Origin: Allomuricauda sp.
GTDB lineage: Bacteria; Bacteroidota; Bacteroidia; Flavobacteriales; Flavobacteriaceae
Length of the DNA: 64,000 nt
NCBI RefSeq assembly: GCF_002699205.1
Contig: NZ_PABT01000014.1
Location: 496,001-560,000 of the forward strand
Direction of reading: 5' to 3'
In this document: one piece after another, positions 54,603 through 63,696 of the stretch
Layout: every line of letters begins with the position of its first letter
How positions within the stretch are numbered: the first letter of the stretch is position 1
Translations under genes and position numbers: made by a program
Notes under the pieces: generated by a model
Told to the model about the DNA's origin: nothing
Seen by the model: the letters and a program-made list of their open reading frames with translations, nothing else
The model's database searches: none

Positions 54603-55079
54603 TTAGATTATTTTAATGTCCACAGAGGTCCGACCTTGCCAACCTGTTGCATCGGTTACGGAGTATGAACAATGGTAGTCCCCAACATCAACATCTTCCG
54701 GAATGGTGATGCTGATATTGATCTCATAGGAAGTGCCCCCTTCGGTTATCGTAAAATTTTTCATATAGATCAAGGGATTGTCTGCGGTTTTGATATCATC
54801 CAGTTCGCATTGTGCACCTTGATCGTCATGGGTATGATGGTCAAAATTGTGGTGGATGTCCAAACTATATGCCGCTAGAGCCACATTGTCCGTTGCTTGG
54901 GCCTTAAACGTATAGGTCTGGCCTCTTTGCAGCACTTCGCAAGCCTGAGGGAAGCCATCCGAATAGTTTACGCTAATGGTGGGTTTTTCTTCATCGATAT
55001 CAGTATCATCGCTACTTGAGCAAGATGCTATGGAAACCAGTATAAGGCAGTAAAGAAAATATTTGAGTTTCAGTTTCAT
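54603..55079 (-). CDS. DUF4625 domain lipoprotein, single unit
   Basis: This 158-residue protein has a lipoprotein signal ending VSIASC then SSSDDTDIDEE. One Ig-like DUF4625 unit follows. It contains a His/Asp-rich loop, YSLDIHHNFDHHTHDDQGAQCE, that looks like a metal site, and ends GDYHCSYSVTDATGWQG. DUF4625 proteins of Bacteroidota have no assigned function. As the last gene of the ZnuD-like operon, a surface or periplasmic zinc-binding role is plausible but unproven. A hairpin separates it from the two-unit paralogue. Confidence 0.78.
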   Translation of the reverse strand: MKLKLKYFLYCLILVSIASCSSSDDTDIDEEKPTISVNYSDGFPQACEVLQRGQTYTFKAQATDNVALAAYSLDIHHNFDHHTHDDQGAQCELDDIKTADNPLIYMKNFTITEGGTSYEINISITIPEDVDVGDYHCSYSVTDATGWQGRTSVDIKII

Positions 55080-55099
55080 AAGTTTTTTTAAAATATAAT

Positions 55100-55130
55100 A
55101 GACCGCAAGATAGAATTTACCTTGCGGTCT
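55100..55130 (-). terminator. Intercistronic hairpin between the two DUF4625 genes
   Basis: AGACCGCAAG (55100-55109), 11-base loop, CTTGCGGTCT (55121-55130). On the minus strand the tail is ATTATATTTT, so it could be a partial terminator that lowers expression of the downstream gene. Confidence 0.55.
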
Positions 55131-55136
55131 TTGTTT

Positions 55137-55946
55137 TTACAATGCTGTAACATCTATATGGTCTTCATACTCTAGGGTATTTCCATCTTCATCCTCAATG
55201 GTGAAGATAATGTGGTACTCCCCAGCTGGAGCAGTATCCGGTACATCTATATGTTCATGGAACTCAGCCTCGGTCAACTCATGGAAGTCTTCAGAAAAAT
55301 CACCTTCATAATCCCATTCTACTTCTCCTTCTCCGACCTCAAGATCGTGAGCATGTATGTCCACTAATACTTCATGGATGCCATTTACAGCTTCGATCAT
55401 AAATTCAATATGGAAATCACTTCCTCTAGCAACAGTTTCATCCATTTCAAAATCACTGATGGTGATAGGGTCCAAAATTTGGATATGACCATCTATTTCG
55501 GTTGTATTTCCGAGCTTGTCGGTCACGATTAACTCAATATGGTATTCTCCCGCAGGAATGTTGGTTGGGATGTCGATATGTTCATGGAAAGTGGGATTGA
55601 TTACCAAATAATCGGCATCGGTCCATGTTTGTTCGTAATCCCAATCAATTTCGCCTTCTCCTGCTTCTACTTCGTCTGAGTGAATGTCGATGGAGATGCT
55701 CTGAACAACTCCTTCGGCGGTGATTTCGGCTTCAAGGTGAAGATCCGATCCTTTATAAGCAACTTGGTCTGTAGAGTGGTCACTACCTTCTCCATATTCA
55801 AAATTGGAGATTACAGGTGCGGCAACTGTGTCTGTTCCGTCATCGTCGCTACTACAGGATTGTAGGGCAATCCCTAAAAATGCAATAATTGCAAGTGGTT
55901 TTAACATTGATTTCATCTTACTTTTGTTTTTGATGTTAGACTTCAT
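55137..55946 (-). CDS. DUF4625 domain lipoprotein, two tandem His/Asp/Glu-rich units
   Basis: This 269-residue protein has a lipoprotein signal ending GIALQSC then SSDDDGTD. Two Ig-like units each carry the same spacing of acidic and His residues. Unit 1 has SISIDIHSDEVEAGEGEIDWDY and TFHEHIDIPTNIPAGEYHI. Unit 2 has EVLVDIHAHDLEVGEGEVEWDY and EFHEHIDVPDTAPAGEYHI. The repeated D-I-H-x-D/H, E-G-E and F-H-E-H-I-D positions are strong candidates for divalent metal ligands. It lies 9 bases after the TonB receptor stop and is probably its surface partner (inference). ATGs at 55916 and 55907 are alternative starts. Confidence 0.8.
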   Translation of the reverse strand: MKSNIKNKSKMKSMLKPLAIIAFLGIALQSCSSDDDGTDTVAAPVISNFEYGEGSDHSTDQVAYKGSDLHLEAEITAEGVVQSISIDIHSDEVEAGEGEIDWDYEQTWTDADYLVINPTFHEHIDIPTNIPAGEYHIELIVTDKLGNTTEIDGHIQILDPITISDFEMDETVARGSDFHIEFMIEAVNGIHEVLVDIHAHDLEVGEGEVEWDYEGDFSEDFHELTEAEFHEHIDVPDTAPAGEYHIIFTIEDEDGNTLEYEDHIDVTAL

Positions 55947-55955
55947 TTGATTTAT

Positions 55956-58325
55956 TTAAAATGGAATGGTCATCGAAATTGATAGGTTCCTGCCAGGTTC
56001 AGGAACATCGATAAGCCGATAAAAACTGGTATGATCGTAGTATTCGGTATTGAATACGTTATTGAGTTTTATACGTAATTGCGCTGGTTTTTCGGATTTG
56101 AACAGTGGTATGCCCGCCATGGCAGACAAGTTCAGCACTTGATAACCCTCTGTTTTTTCCTCGGGGGGGACAATTTCATTCTGGGCTGCCGTTATCCGAT
56201 AATCCACTGTTAGCTGTGGTGCCTTAAAAAAGAACATATCCTTGAATTGGTAGTTTGCCGAAAGCAGGGTGGACAGGGGAGGGTTAAAAGGAAGTGTAAA
56301 ATCCTTTTTAGGGCCACTGGTCTGTCTGGAGTATACGTATTCCACTGATGCATCAAGACGTAAAGCATTGGTCACATTCGTGCCTATGTGGGCCTCGCCC
56401 CCAAACCTGATTACTTTGCTCTGCGTATATTCATAGATCTGTAAGGTTTCGTAATAGTTGGATGTAGGGTTGAGATAGATGTAATTTTCAAAATAGTTGA
56501 AAAAGGGGCTGATCCCAAAATCGAAATGATCGGAAGAATGGTCGATATCCAGATCTAATTGATAGGACTGTTCAGGGTCCAGATCTATATTTCCCCTTTC
56601 ATACCGGTACATGTGGTAGTTCACCCCATCAGAGGCCAACTCGTTCGCCAATGGCATCCTGAAGCTTTTGCCCAAGTTGATTTTGTACGTTGTCTTATTG
56701 TTAAGGTAGCTCAATCCCAAGGAGGCGCTGAGGTTTCCAAAATCAAGGTCTTTGTCCTGGGCCCTTTGTAAATAGACGTAGGAGGTAGTTCCATCTTCGT
56801 TGTTTACAGTAGATTGGAACCAGTCACTATAGGCACTGGTCTTCATTAGTCCGAAATCGTACCTAAGTCCTCCCTGCAAGTGCAAATTTTCATTGATTTT
56901 ATAATGGTCATAGGCAAAAACACCGATTGTGTACCGATCATATGCAGGAATCAAAAAGCCCCAACCCCCTATATTGTTGTTTTGATATTCGGTGTTCGCC
57001 CCAAGGACGATATCATGTTTTCCATTGGGCTTAAAAGTGTCCTTCAAATTAAGGGAATAGGTGTTCTTGGTAAAAATTCTTTCCTTGTTGTCCGGAGGTG
57101 TGGGCATATAACCATGGGGGACCGCTTCGGAATGCTCTTCTCTTTGGTTGTTCTGGTATCCTAGATCTACATGTACGGTATGCATTCCTAGGTAGAAAGC
57201 TGTATTGTTCGTGATTTTAAAATGGTTGACTTTGTGGAAAGGTAGATCCACATCACGGTCAGAACTGTCATAATCGATGGAGGATGTCCTTACCTCTAGA
57301 CCGTGGGCATTGGCAAAAAAGCCGTTTTTGGCGTTTACATTGCTAAAAAACGTCTCCGATTTTACATGCTCCGAAACGTAGCCCAAGCTAAAACTGGCAT
57401 TGGCTTCCATGCCCGCAGTGTTCCTTAGGTGGTTTTCATGAAGGTCAAAAACGTATCCTTCATAATATATTTTGTCCGTAGGCACTTTATAATCGCCATA
57501 ATCCCGGTAGGTCAACCGTCCACGGTAGAACCAACTGTCTTTTCTGCCTTGGATTCCTGTGGAAATTCCTAAAAGGTCATTGTTGGTTTCCCCCAATAGG
57601 TTTACTTCCCCGTCGAACGAGTTGGGCAAAGGTATTTTTGAGGGTTGGATGTCCACGACACCTGCTATGGCATCAGACCCATATAATAACGAGGCGGGAC
57701 CTTTTATGATCTGAATGTTGTCTATCCCGTATTGGTCTATTTCAAGACCGTGGTCGTTGCCCCATTGTTGTGCTTCGTGCTTAATACCGTTTTGGACCAC
57801 GCTTACCCTATTAAAGCCCAGTCCCCTTATCACAGGTTTGGATTGCCCGGAACCAATGGTGATCGTACTTACCCCGGGGATTTTTTTAAGGGTTTGCATG
57901 AGGCTGTTCTCACGGTTGTTTTCCAAAAACTCTTCGGTTACTCCTATTGATATTGTGGAAAGTTCTTGGGCTTTTCTTTTTTCGCTCTTTCCGAGTAGCT
58001 CGACTTCCTCCAAATTCGTGACCTCTTCTTTTAATTTGATCGATACATCGCTAATGTTTTGGTTCACCTCTAGGGTAAAATGTTCCGTTACATAGCCGAT
58101 GTGTGTAATTTCAAAAGTGTGCATGCCAGAGAGCACGTTTTCTATAATAAATTCACCATGAAGAGAGGAAACGGCATGCATGTTCTCACCGACGATATTG
58201 GCTCCAATAATCGGGTTTTGGGTATTGGCATCGAGTATAAATCCCTTTATGGTGTATGTTTCTTGAGCAGATGCCATGGAACAAAAACTGATAAAGAGCC
58301 AAACAAAAAATATTTTTTTGATCAT
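55956..58325 (-). CDS. ZnuD-like TonB-dependent receptor
   Basis: This 789-residue receptor starts with signal peptide KKIFFVWLFISFCSMASAQ. A carboxypeptidase-like regulatory domain follows at about residues 24-105 (ILDANTQNPIIGANIVG). The plug has PGVSTITIGSGQSKPVIRGLGFNRV near 150, HEAQQWGNDHGLEI near 183 and IIKGPASLLYGSDAIAGVVD. The barrel contains many His (HSEAVPHGYMPTP, FFANAHGLEVR, HTVHVDLG). GNDHGLEID and FANAHG are typical of ZnuD-type zinc receptors. A zinc (or other divalent metal) substrate is likely, not proven. It is followed by two DUF4625 genes in the same operon. Confidence 0.88.
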   Translation of the reverse strand: MIKKIFFVWLFISFCSMASAQETYTIKGFILDANTQNPIIGANIVGENMHAVSSLHGEFIIENVLSGMHTFEITHIGYVTEHFTLEVNQNISDVSIKLKEEVTNLEEVELLGKSEKRKAQELSTISIGVTEEFLENNRENSLMQTLKKIPGVSTITIGSGQSKPVIRGLGFNRVSVVQNGIKHEAQQWGNDHGLEIDQYGIDNIQIIKGPASLLYGSDAIAGVVDIQPSKIPLPNSFDGEVNLLGETNNDLLGISTGIQGRKDSWFYRGRLTYRDYGDYKVPTDKIYYEGYVFDLHENHLRNTAGMEANASFSLGYVSEHVKSETFFSNVNAKNGFFANAHGLEVRTSSIDYDSSDRDVDLPFHKVNHFKITNNTAFYLGMHTVHVDLGYQNNQREEHSEAVPHGYMPTPPDNKERIFTKNTYSLNLKDTFKPNGKHDIVLGANTEYQNNNIGGWGFLIPAYDRYTIGVFAYDHYKINENLHLQGGLRYDFGLMKTSAYSDWFQSTVNNEDGTTSYVYLQRAQDKDLDFGNLSASLGLSYLNNKTTYKINLGKSFRMPLANELASDGVNYHMYRYERGNIDLDPEQSYQLDLDIDHSSDHFDFGISPFFNYFENYIYLNPTSNYYETLQIYEYTQSKVIRFGGEAHIGTNVTNALRLDASVEYVYSRQTSGPKKDFTLPFNPPLSTLLSANYQFKDMFFFKAPQLTVDYRITAAQNEIVPPEEKTEGYQVLNLSAMAGIPLFKSEKPAQLRIKLNNVFNTEYYDHTSFYRLIDVPEPGRNLSISMTIPF

Positions 58326-58544
58326 TTTAAAAAACTAGGTGTTTTATACTAGCTTCTTTAGGGGGAAGCATTAGAGGTAAGTCCCAAAACATTCGAACAC
58401 GGTAGAAGAGTTTGGACGTATATACTGGTTTTGTGTTTAAATTGACGTCGACATTTCATAAAATGAATATCTCCGATTTTAACTAAAACCCACTAACCCC
58501 AAAAAAGGGTCAAAACTTATATACCGTGGAAAATGATGGGTAAA

Positions 58545-58850
58545 TTATACGATTGGGGGTGGCCGGGAAAAGAGGTGGCTTGTGGAAAGCGTTCCCGAAA
58601 CCTGAAAATTGTATTCAATGACAATTCCCTTTTCAAGGATAACTGTATTGTTTTCGATCAGGGGTTCTATAGGATCATTTATGATTCCCGGGGCAAGGCT
58701 ATTAGAAGCAATATTGTGACATATTTCACAATGGTCAAGATAACCTTTATCGTCAGTATGGGTCAACGCATGCAGACCAATAAGCTTTGTTGCCAAAAAA
58801 ATGGCAAGAAACAAGAAGGAAATGCTGCTTATGTGACGACGCTGTTTCAT
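58545..58850 (-). CDS. Small secreted His/Cys protein preceding the ZnuD-like receptor
   Basis: This is a 101-residue protein from the ATG at 58850; an upstream ATG at 58868 lies inside a promoter box. A hydrophobic helix (ISSISFLFLAIFLATKLIGLHAL) is followed by THTDDKGYLDHCEICHN, with three His and two Cys in a compact metal-like site. The rest is unremarkable and ends SRPPPIV. It is analogous in size, place and composition to DUF2946-type proteins beside metal TonB receptors in other phyla. The 219-base gap to the receptor gene holds no recognised box. Confidence 0.65.
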   Translation of the reverse strand: MKQRRHISSISFLFLAIFLATKLIGLHALTHTDDKGYLDHCEICHNIASNSLAPGIINDPIEPLIENNTVILEKGIVIEYNFQVSGTLSTSHLFSRPPPIV

Positions 58851-58856
58851 TCCGTA

Positions 58857-58886
58857 CAAATTTATCAAAAAGATATGTTAATCAAA
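58857..58886 (-). promoter_or_regulatory. Promoter of the ZnuD-like operon
   Basis: On the minus strand TTTG (58886-58883), 18 bases, then TAAATTTG (58864-58857), a good Bacteroidota promoter ending 6 bases before the ATG at 58850. A second full -7 match (TAACTTTG, 58890-58883) overlaps and would give a 26-base leader. Confidence 0.6.
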
Positions 58887-58945
58887 GTTAAAAATCAGTG
58901 AGATGGTTTAACAAAGAATTACAATAAAGAATATTGCGACATTCT

Positions 58946-58953
58946 TATTTTTG
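58946..58953 (+). promoter_or_regulatory. Promoter -7 element of the TGPLAKNRK-repeat gene
   Basis: TATTTTTG, full match, 31 bases before the ATG at 58985. The -33 is not obvious. Confidence 0.5.
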
Positions 58954-58984
58954 AAGAGATGTACTGATAAAAACACAGAATAAA

Positions 58985-59302
58985 ATGACAAAAAATACAT
59001 GTTTCGTAATTGCGTTGATGTTTTTTGGGTTTGGTTGTGTACAGGCCCAACAAAATATGGAGACTGGTCCCTTGGCAAAAAACCGAAAACCATGGAAGGA
59101 TCCTAAACCACAGACAACAATTTATCTTAAAAAACATGAGGACGGGGTATTGACAGGCCCCTTGGCAAAAAACCGAAAAATATGGAAGGATGAGTATGTT
59201 GTGACCCCTATGGTATGGAGAACCCGTAAAGAATTGACAGGGCCATGGGCCAAGAATGCCCGTCCTGAGCGAGGCAACTATTGGGAGGACGATAACCTCT
59301 AA
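58985..59302 (+). CDS. Small secreted protein with three TGPLAKNRK-type repeats
   Basis: This 105-residue protein has a signal peptide (NTCFVIALMFFGFGCVQAQQ). The mature 84 residues are three copies of one motif: TGPLAKNRKPWKDPK (about 27-41), TGPLAKNRKIWKDEY (about 57-71) and TGPWAKNARPERGNY (about 86-100). They are joined by about 15-residue linkers ending in basic or acidic residues. It is strongly basic and Trp-containing, with no Cys in the mature part. No domain family was recognised. It has its own promoter and strong terminator, so it is a single-gene unit. A secreted structural, signalling or multi-peptide precursor role is speculation. Confidence 0.75.
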   Translation: MTKNTCFVIALMFFGFGCVQAQQNMETGPLAKNRKPWKDPKPQTTIYLKKHEDGVLTGPLAKNRKIWKDEYVVTPMVWRTRKELTGPWAKNARPERGNYWEDDNL

Positions 59303-59329
59303 AAGTTGGACCTTTCCACTATTGTATAG

Positions 59330-59357
59330 GCCGGTATGAAAATTACCGGCTTTTTTT
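59330..59357 (+). terminator. Intrinsic terminator of the TGPLAKNRK-repeat gene
   Basis: GCCGGTA (59330-59336), 7-base loop, TACCGGC (59344-59350), then seven T. Confidence 0.9.
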
Positions 59358-59515
59358 ATGGTAACGCCCCTTAAAGAACGATATTTTTTTGTTCTTACAA
59401 CCTACGGAACTATGAGATTTTTCTTTCATCGGTTTTCCCTTGTTTCACAACAAAACCATCTTGCCCTACAACATAACTTCTAATTTTTACCTCGTTCTTG
59501 ATAAGTTTGGTTAAG

Positions 59516-59530
59516 TCTTACTACGTAAGA
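59516..59530. promoter_or_regulatory. 15-base palindrome before the DUF11-repeat gene
   Basis: TCTTAC-TAC-GTAAGA, a perfect 6-3-6 inverted repeat ending 20 bases before the ATG at 59551. It may be an operator or a leader hairpin; no TAnnTTTG box was found just upstream. Confidence 0.35.
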
Positions 59531-59550
59531 GGAACCTCATCAACTAAACT

Positions 59551-62500
59551 ATGAACAAACCTCAATCCTCTCCAATTCCGAGGAGTTTTTTATTGGTAGT
59601 TTTTTTTGTGTTCGCTTCATTTCAGCTGTTACACTCACAATCTTGTGTGGTAAATGCAGGTTCCGATCAATTTTTTGATCAGACCACTTCAGTTTTTTTA
59701 AACGCTGATACCCCACCAGTTGGAACTGGGACGTGGGTACAATTATCAGGCCCAACATTGGTGACTTTTGATGATGCGACCAGCCCTAATACCCAAGTAT
59801 TCAATACGACCTTGGGGACTTACATTTTTGAGTGGAAGGTTTCTGATTTGACCTGTGATACAGCTTCGGATACGGCAGCGATCACCATTGAGGGTATTGA
59901 TTTGGAAATGGAAATAGTTGCCGACAATCCTGTTCCGGATATAGGTGACGTGGTCACTTTCACGATCAATCTTAGCAATTTAGGAGATGTGGATGCCACA
60001 GGGGTGACCATTGAAAATTTGGTGCCCTCTGGTTTTACTGGTATTACTGCAATTGACAATAGCGGGACTTTTAGCTTTATTACTGATAAAGTAACCTGGA
60101 CAGGAATCAATGTACCTGTGGGAACAAATACAGCTTCTTTGAATTTTGACGCTACGGTTTCCACACCATCGGGCACTACAGGAGAGTACACCCATATTGC
60201 CGAAGTGATTTTTGCCGATCAATTGGATGTGGACAGTACGCCAAACAATGATAACGGAGACCAGAGTGAAGATGATGAGGACAGCCTTGTTGCTGCTCCG
60301 TTACAGGCCGATCTTTCCTTGGTCAAAACGGTTGTTGGAGGCGATTTGTCCCCTTACGTAGGTGAACAGATCAGTTTTGAGATTTCCATTACCAATGATG
60401 GTCCGCACGATGCCACCAATGTTAGGGTCGTTGACCAGTTGTTGTCCGGGTTCAATTTTGTTTCATACTCCGCAACAACCGGCACATACGATCCCACAAA
60501 CGGCTTTTGGGAGGTGGGGACTTTGGTCAATGGTGATACGGAGACACTTACCATTGATGTTTTGGTGAACGCAACAGGTAACCATACCAATACCTCTCAG
60601 GTCATAGCCTCGGATGCATACGATATTGATTCAACTCCAGCCAATGGTGTTTCTTCGGAAGACGACCAAGGCGATGTTATTGTGGTCCCGGAAGCACTTA
60701 TAGACCTATCCCTTACAAAAACAATTGATGAACCATCCCCATTGGTGAACGATAATGTCAGTTTTACACTTACTGTTACCAACGATGGTCCAAGCCAAGC
60801 CACGTCTGTGGAAGTAACCGACCTGTTGCCTTCGGGCTACGCTTACGTGTCGGACGACGGTGGGGGTGCCTACGATGAACTCACCGGAATTTGGAACTTG
60901 GGGTCTTTGGCAAGTGGAACTTCCGCTAGTCTCCATATCCTTGCTACGGTGAATGCCTCTGGAGACTATAATAACAGGGCAGAGATCATTGGTCACGATC
61001 AAACGGATATTGATTCGACCCCAAACAACGATGTACCCAGTGAGGATGATCAGGATAGTGTTTCCATAGTCCCGGAACCTTTGGTGGATATTTCGGTGAC
61101 CAACACCGTGGATGAGCTGATTCCCGAAGTGGGAGAGGACATAGTTTTTACCATTACCGTTCAAAATGATGGCCCAAGTGACGCCACCAATGTGGTGGTT
61201 ACCGATGTTTTGGCATCAGGGTATCAACATAGTAATGCGATACCCTCGGCGGGGACCTACAATGCAACAAATGGATCGTGGGTAGTGGGCAACCTGGCCA
61301 ATGGCGACTCAGAAACTTTGGAGATAACCGTGAAGGTACTATCAACAGGAAATTACATAAATACAGCGGAGCTGACCAATGTTGCCGAAACCGATGTGGA
61401 TTCCAGTCCAAATAACAATAACGAGTCAGAAGATGATCAACAGACCATTGAACCTATTGTGATTCCGGTTGCCGATCTTCTTTTGCGCAAATCCGTGAAC
61501 ACACTTAGTCCTTATGTGGGGGAAGAAGTGATTTTTACTATAAATATTACCAATCTGGGGCCTAGTGATGCAACAGGGGTTGAGATAAAGGATTTGTTGC
61601 CCGATGGATACACCTATGTTTCCCATGGTGCCACAGCAGGAATCTATAGTGCAACTACGGGAATGTGGGTACTCAATGGCGATTTGGTCGATGGAAGTAC
61701 AGAGACCCTGTCCATTGTGGCCATGGTCAACAATACCGGGGATTATTTTAATGTTACCGAAGTGTTTGCTTCTGATCAATACGACCCCAATTCGATCCCA
61801 AACAACAACAATGTTTTTGAAAATGACCAGGATAGTGCAGGGACAACTCCTGTCCCATCCGCAGATTTGAATTTGCAGGTAAATGTTGACAATGAGTTTC
61901 CAGACGTTGGTACACAGGTCACCTTTACCATTACGTTGACCAATGAAGGACCAAGTGATGCAATCGGTGTTGGGGTTGAAACTATACTGCCGGATGGTTT
62001 TACCTATGTTTCGGATGATTCCGGTGGACTGTTCAACCCGTCAAATGGGTTTTGGAACGTAGGCAATATCGCTTTGGAATCACAGAAAGAGTTGAACATT
62101 GTGGTCGAGGTGAACCCTACGGGGAATTATACGGCCACTTCAGAAGTGATAGGTGCTACTTTTTTTGATGTCGATTCCACGCCAAACAATAACGTACTAA
62201 CAGAAGATGATCAAGACGAACAATCGGTCACTCCAAGACATGTAACAGATATTTCAGTATCCAAAACAGTCAACGATTTAAATCCAGAGGTAGGGGATGA
62301 AGTTGTTTTTACCGTTCAAGTAACCAATGATGGCCCCAATGATGCTACGGGATTGGTCATCGAAGATGAATTGCAGAACGGTTATCGATTTGTTTCCGCC
62401 ACTACTTCATCCGGAATCTACGATGAAATTGCAGGTTCGTGGGATTTACCCATCATCGACAATGGCACGACCCAAACTATGGAGATCAGGGCGATTGTGC

Positions 62501-63696
62501 TTTCAAGTGGGGAATATAAGAACACAGCGGAACTGATTGCATTGGATACCTATGACCCAGATTCCAGTCCAAACAATAATTTGGGGTCCGAGGATGATCA
62601 AGCAACAGTAATTCCAGTTCCCGGTGGACTAAATGACTTGGCACTTTCCAAAACGGTCGACAATGCCCATCCCAATGTTGGAGATGTGGTCCGGTTTGTG
62701 GTAAACGTCACCAATAATGGGCCATCCGATGCCAAAAATGTTGAGGTCACCGATGTTTTGCCATCGGGTTATACCTATCAATCACATACGTCAACCGCTG
62801 GGGTCTACGACGTATCAACGGGAATATGGAGTGTGAACAGGACCATTTTGGACCAGGATTCCGAGAGCTTGGAAATTTTGGCCATGGTCAACCCCCCAAC
62901 AGGAACCCAAGATGAATATCTGAATGAGGCGCTTGTTTCCGCAAGTTTGTATCCCGATCCCGATAGTGATCCATCAATGGGACTTGAAGAAGATGATTTT
63001 ATCGATGGTATGGTGGATGACGATGAAGCTACTGCTTTTGTGGTGCCTCAAACTACTGATATCGCCATCACAAAAAGTGTGGACAACGCTATGCCTAACA
63101 TTGGGGATGAGGTTGTTTTTGAGATAACGGTCACCAATCAAGGTATGGACAATGCTACCCATATTGGTATACAGGAAGAATTGCCGTTGGGCTATCAATT
63201 TATCAGTTCGGAAACAACCGTAGGTACATTTGACCAAGAAGCGTTGTTTTGGGAGTTGGAATCCTTGTCCGTTTCCGAAACAGCAACATTGTTGCTCACC
63301 GTTAAGGTTTTGGATATTGAGGACTATGTGAACAGGGTCAGTTTGGCCTACGTGGACCAATGGGACGTTGATGAGACCAATAATATGGCCGAAGCTTTTG
63401 TAGATCCAAGTTGCTTGGTGGTCTACAACGAATTTTCACCCAACGGGGACGGTGTCAACGACTATTTTAAGATTGATTGTATCTCGAGGTACCCTAACAA
63501 TTCCCTCCAAGTGTATAACCGATGGGGAAATATTGTTTTCCAAACCAGATCTTATAAAAATGATTGGGACGGTACACCCAATGGACGTGCCATAGTTCAG
63601 CCAGAGGACCAATTACCGGTGGGCACCTATTATTATGTGTTGGATTTGGGCGATGGGTCCGAACCACGAACGGATTGGTTGTACATAAACAGATGA
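59551..63696 (+). CDS. Giant secreted protein with nine DUF11-type repeats and a T9SS type B sorting domain
   Basis: This 1381-residue protein has a signal peptide (LLVVFFVFASFQLLHSQ), then a PKD-like opening domain (about residues 35-110, TGTWVQLSGPTLVTFDD). Nine DUF11 repeats of about 125 residues follow from about residue 115. Each has the pattern D-x-S-x-x-K-x-V...P-x-V-G-D-x-V-x-F-T-I-x-V-T-N-D-G-P-S-D-A-T, then V-x-D-x-L-P-S-G-Y, and ends D-S-T-P-N-N...E-D-D-Q. The last about 95 residues (EFSPNGDGVNDYFKIDC) are the gliding-motility-associated CHU_C-type T9SS sorting domain. It is probably a cell-surface adhesin or fibre. It overlaps the PorP/SprF gene by ATGA. Confidence 0.92.
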   Translation: MNKPQSSPIPRSFLLVVFFVFASFQLLHSQSCVVNAGSDQFFDQTTSVFLNADTPPVGTGTWVQLSGPTLVTFDDATSPNTQVFNTTLGTYIFEWKVSDLTCDTASDTAAITIEGIDLEMEIVADNPVPDIGDVVTFTINLSNLGDVDATGVTIENLVPSGFTGITAIDNSGTFSFITDKVTWTGINVPVGTNTASLNFDATVSTPSGTTGEYTHIAEVIFADQLDVDSTPNNDNGDQSEDDEDSLVAAPLQADLSLVKTVVGGDLSPYVGEQISFEISITNDGPHDATNVRVVDQLLSGFNFVSYSATTGTYDPTNGFWEVGTLVNGDTETLTIDVLVNATGNHTNTSQVIASDAYDIDSTPANGVSSEDDQGDVIVVPEALIDLSLTKTIDEPSPLVNDNVSFTLTVTNDGPSQATSVEVTDLLPSGYAYVSDDGGGAYDELTGIWNLGSLASGTSASLHILATVNASGDYNNRAEIIGHDQTDIDSTPNNDVPSEDDQDSVSIVPEPLVDISVTNTVDELIPEVGEDIVFTITVQNDGPSDATNVVVTDVLASGYQHSNAIPSAGTYNATNGSWVVGNLANGDSETLEITVKVLSTGNYINTAELTNVAETDVDSSPNNNNESEDDQQTIEPIVIPVADLLLRKSVNTLSPYVGEEVIFTINITNLGPSDATGVEIKDLLPDGYTYVSHGATAGIYSATTGMWVLNGDLVDGSTETLSIVAMVNNTGDYFNVTEVFASDQYDPNSIPNNNNVFENDQDSAGTTPVPSADLNLQVNVDNEFPDVGTQVTFTITLTNEGPSDAIGVGVETILPDGFTYVSDDSGGLFNPSNGFWNVGNIALESQKELNIVVEVNPTGNYTATSEVIGATFFDVDSTPNNNVLTEDDQDEQSVTPRHVTDISVSKTVNDLNPEVGDEVVFTVQVTNDGPNDATGLVIEDELQNGYRFVSATTSSGIYDEIAGSWDLPIIDNGTTQTMEIRAIVLSSGEYKNTAELIALDTYDPDSSPNNNLGSEDDQATVIPVPGGLNDLALSKTVDNAHPNVGDVVRFVVNVTNNGPSDAKNVEVTDVLPSGYTYQSHTSTAGVYDVSTGIWSVNRTILDQDSESLEILAMVNPPTGTQDEYLNEALVSASLYPDPDSDPSMGLEEDDFIDGMVDDDEATAFVVPQTTDIAITKSVDNAMPNIGDEVVFEITVTNQGMDNATHIGIQEELPLGYQFISSETTVGTFDQEALFWELESLSVSETATLLLTVKVLDIEDYVNRVSLAYVDQWDVDETNNMAEAFVDPSCLVVYNEFSPNGDGVNDYFKIDCISRYPNNSLQVYNRWGNIVFQTRSYKNDWDGTPNGRAIVQPEDQLPVGTYYYVLDLGDGSEPRTDWLYINR

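Noticed and set aside
59896..63400. CRISPR or DNA-level tandem array in the repeated region of the giant gene
   Set aside because: The periodicity is about 375 bases, diverged at DNA level, and continuous in one reading frame: protein repeats, not CRISPR.
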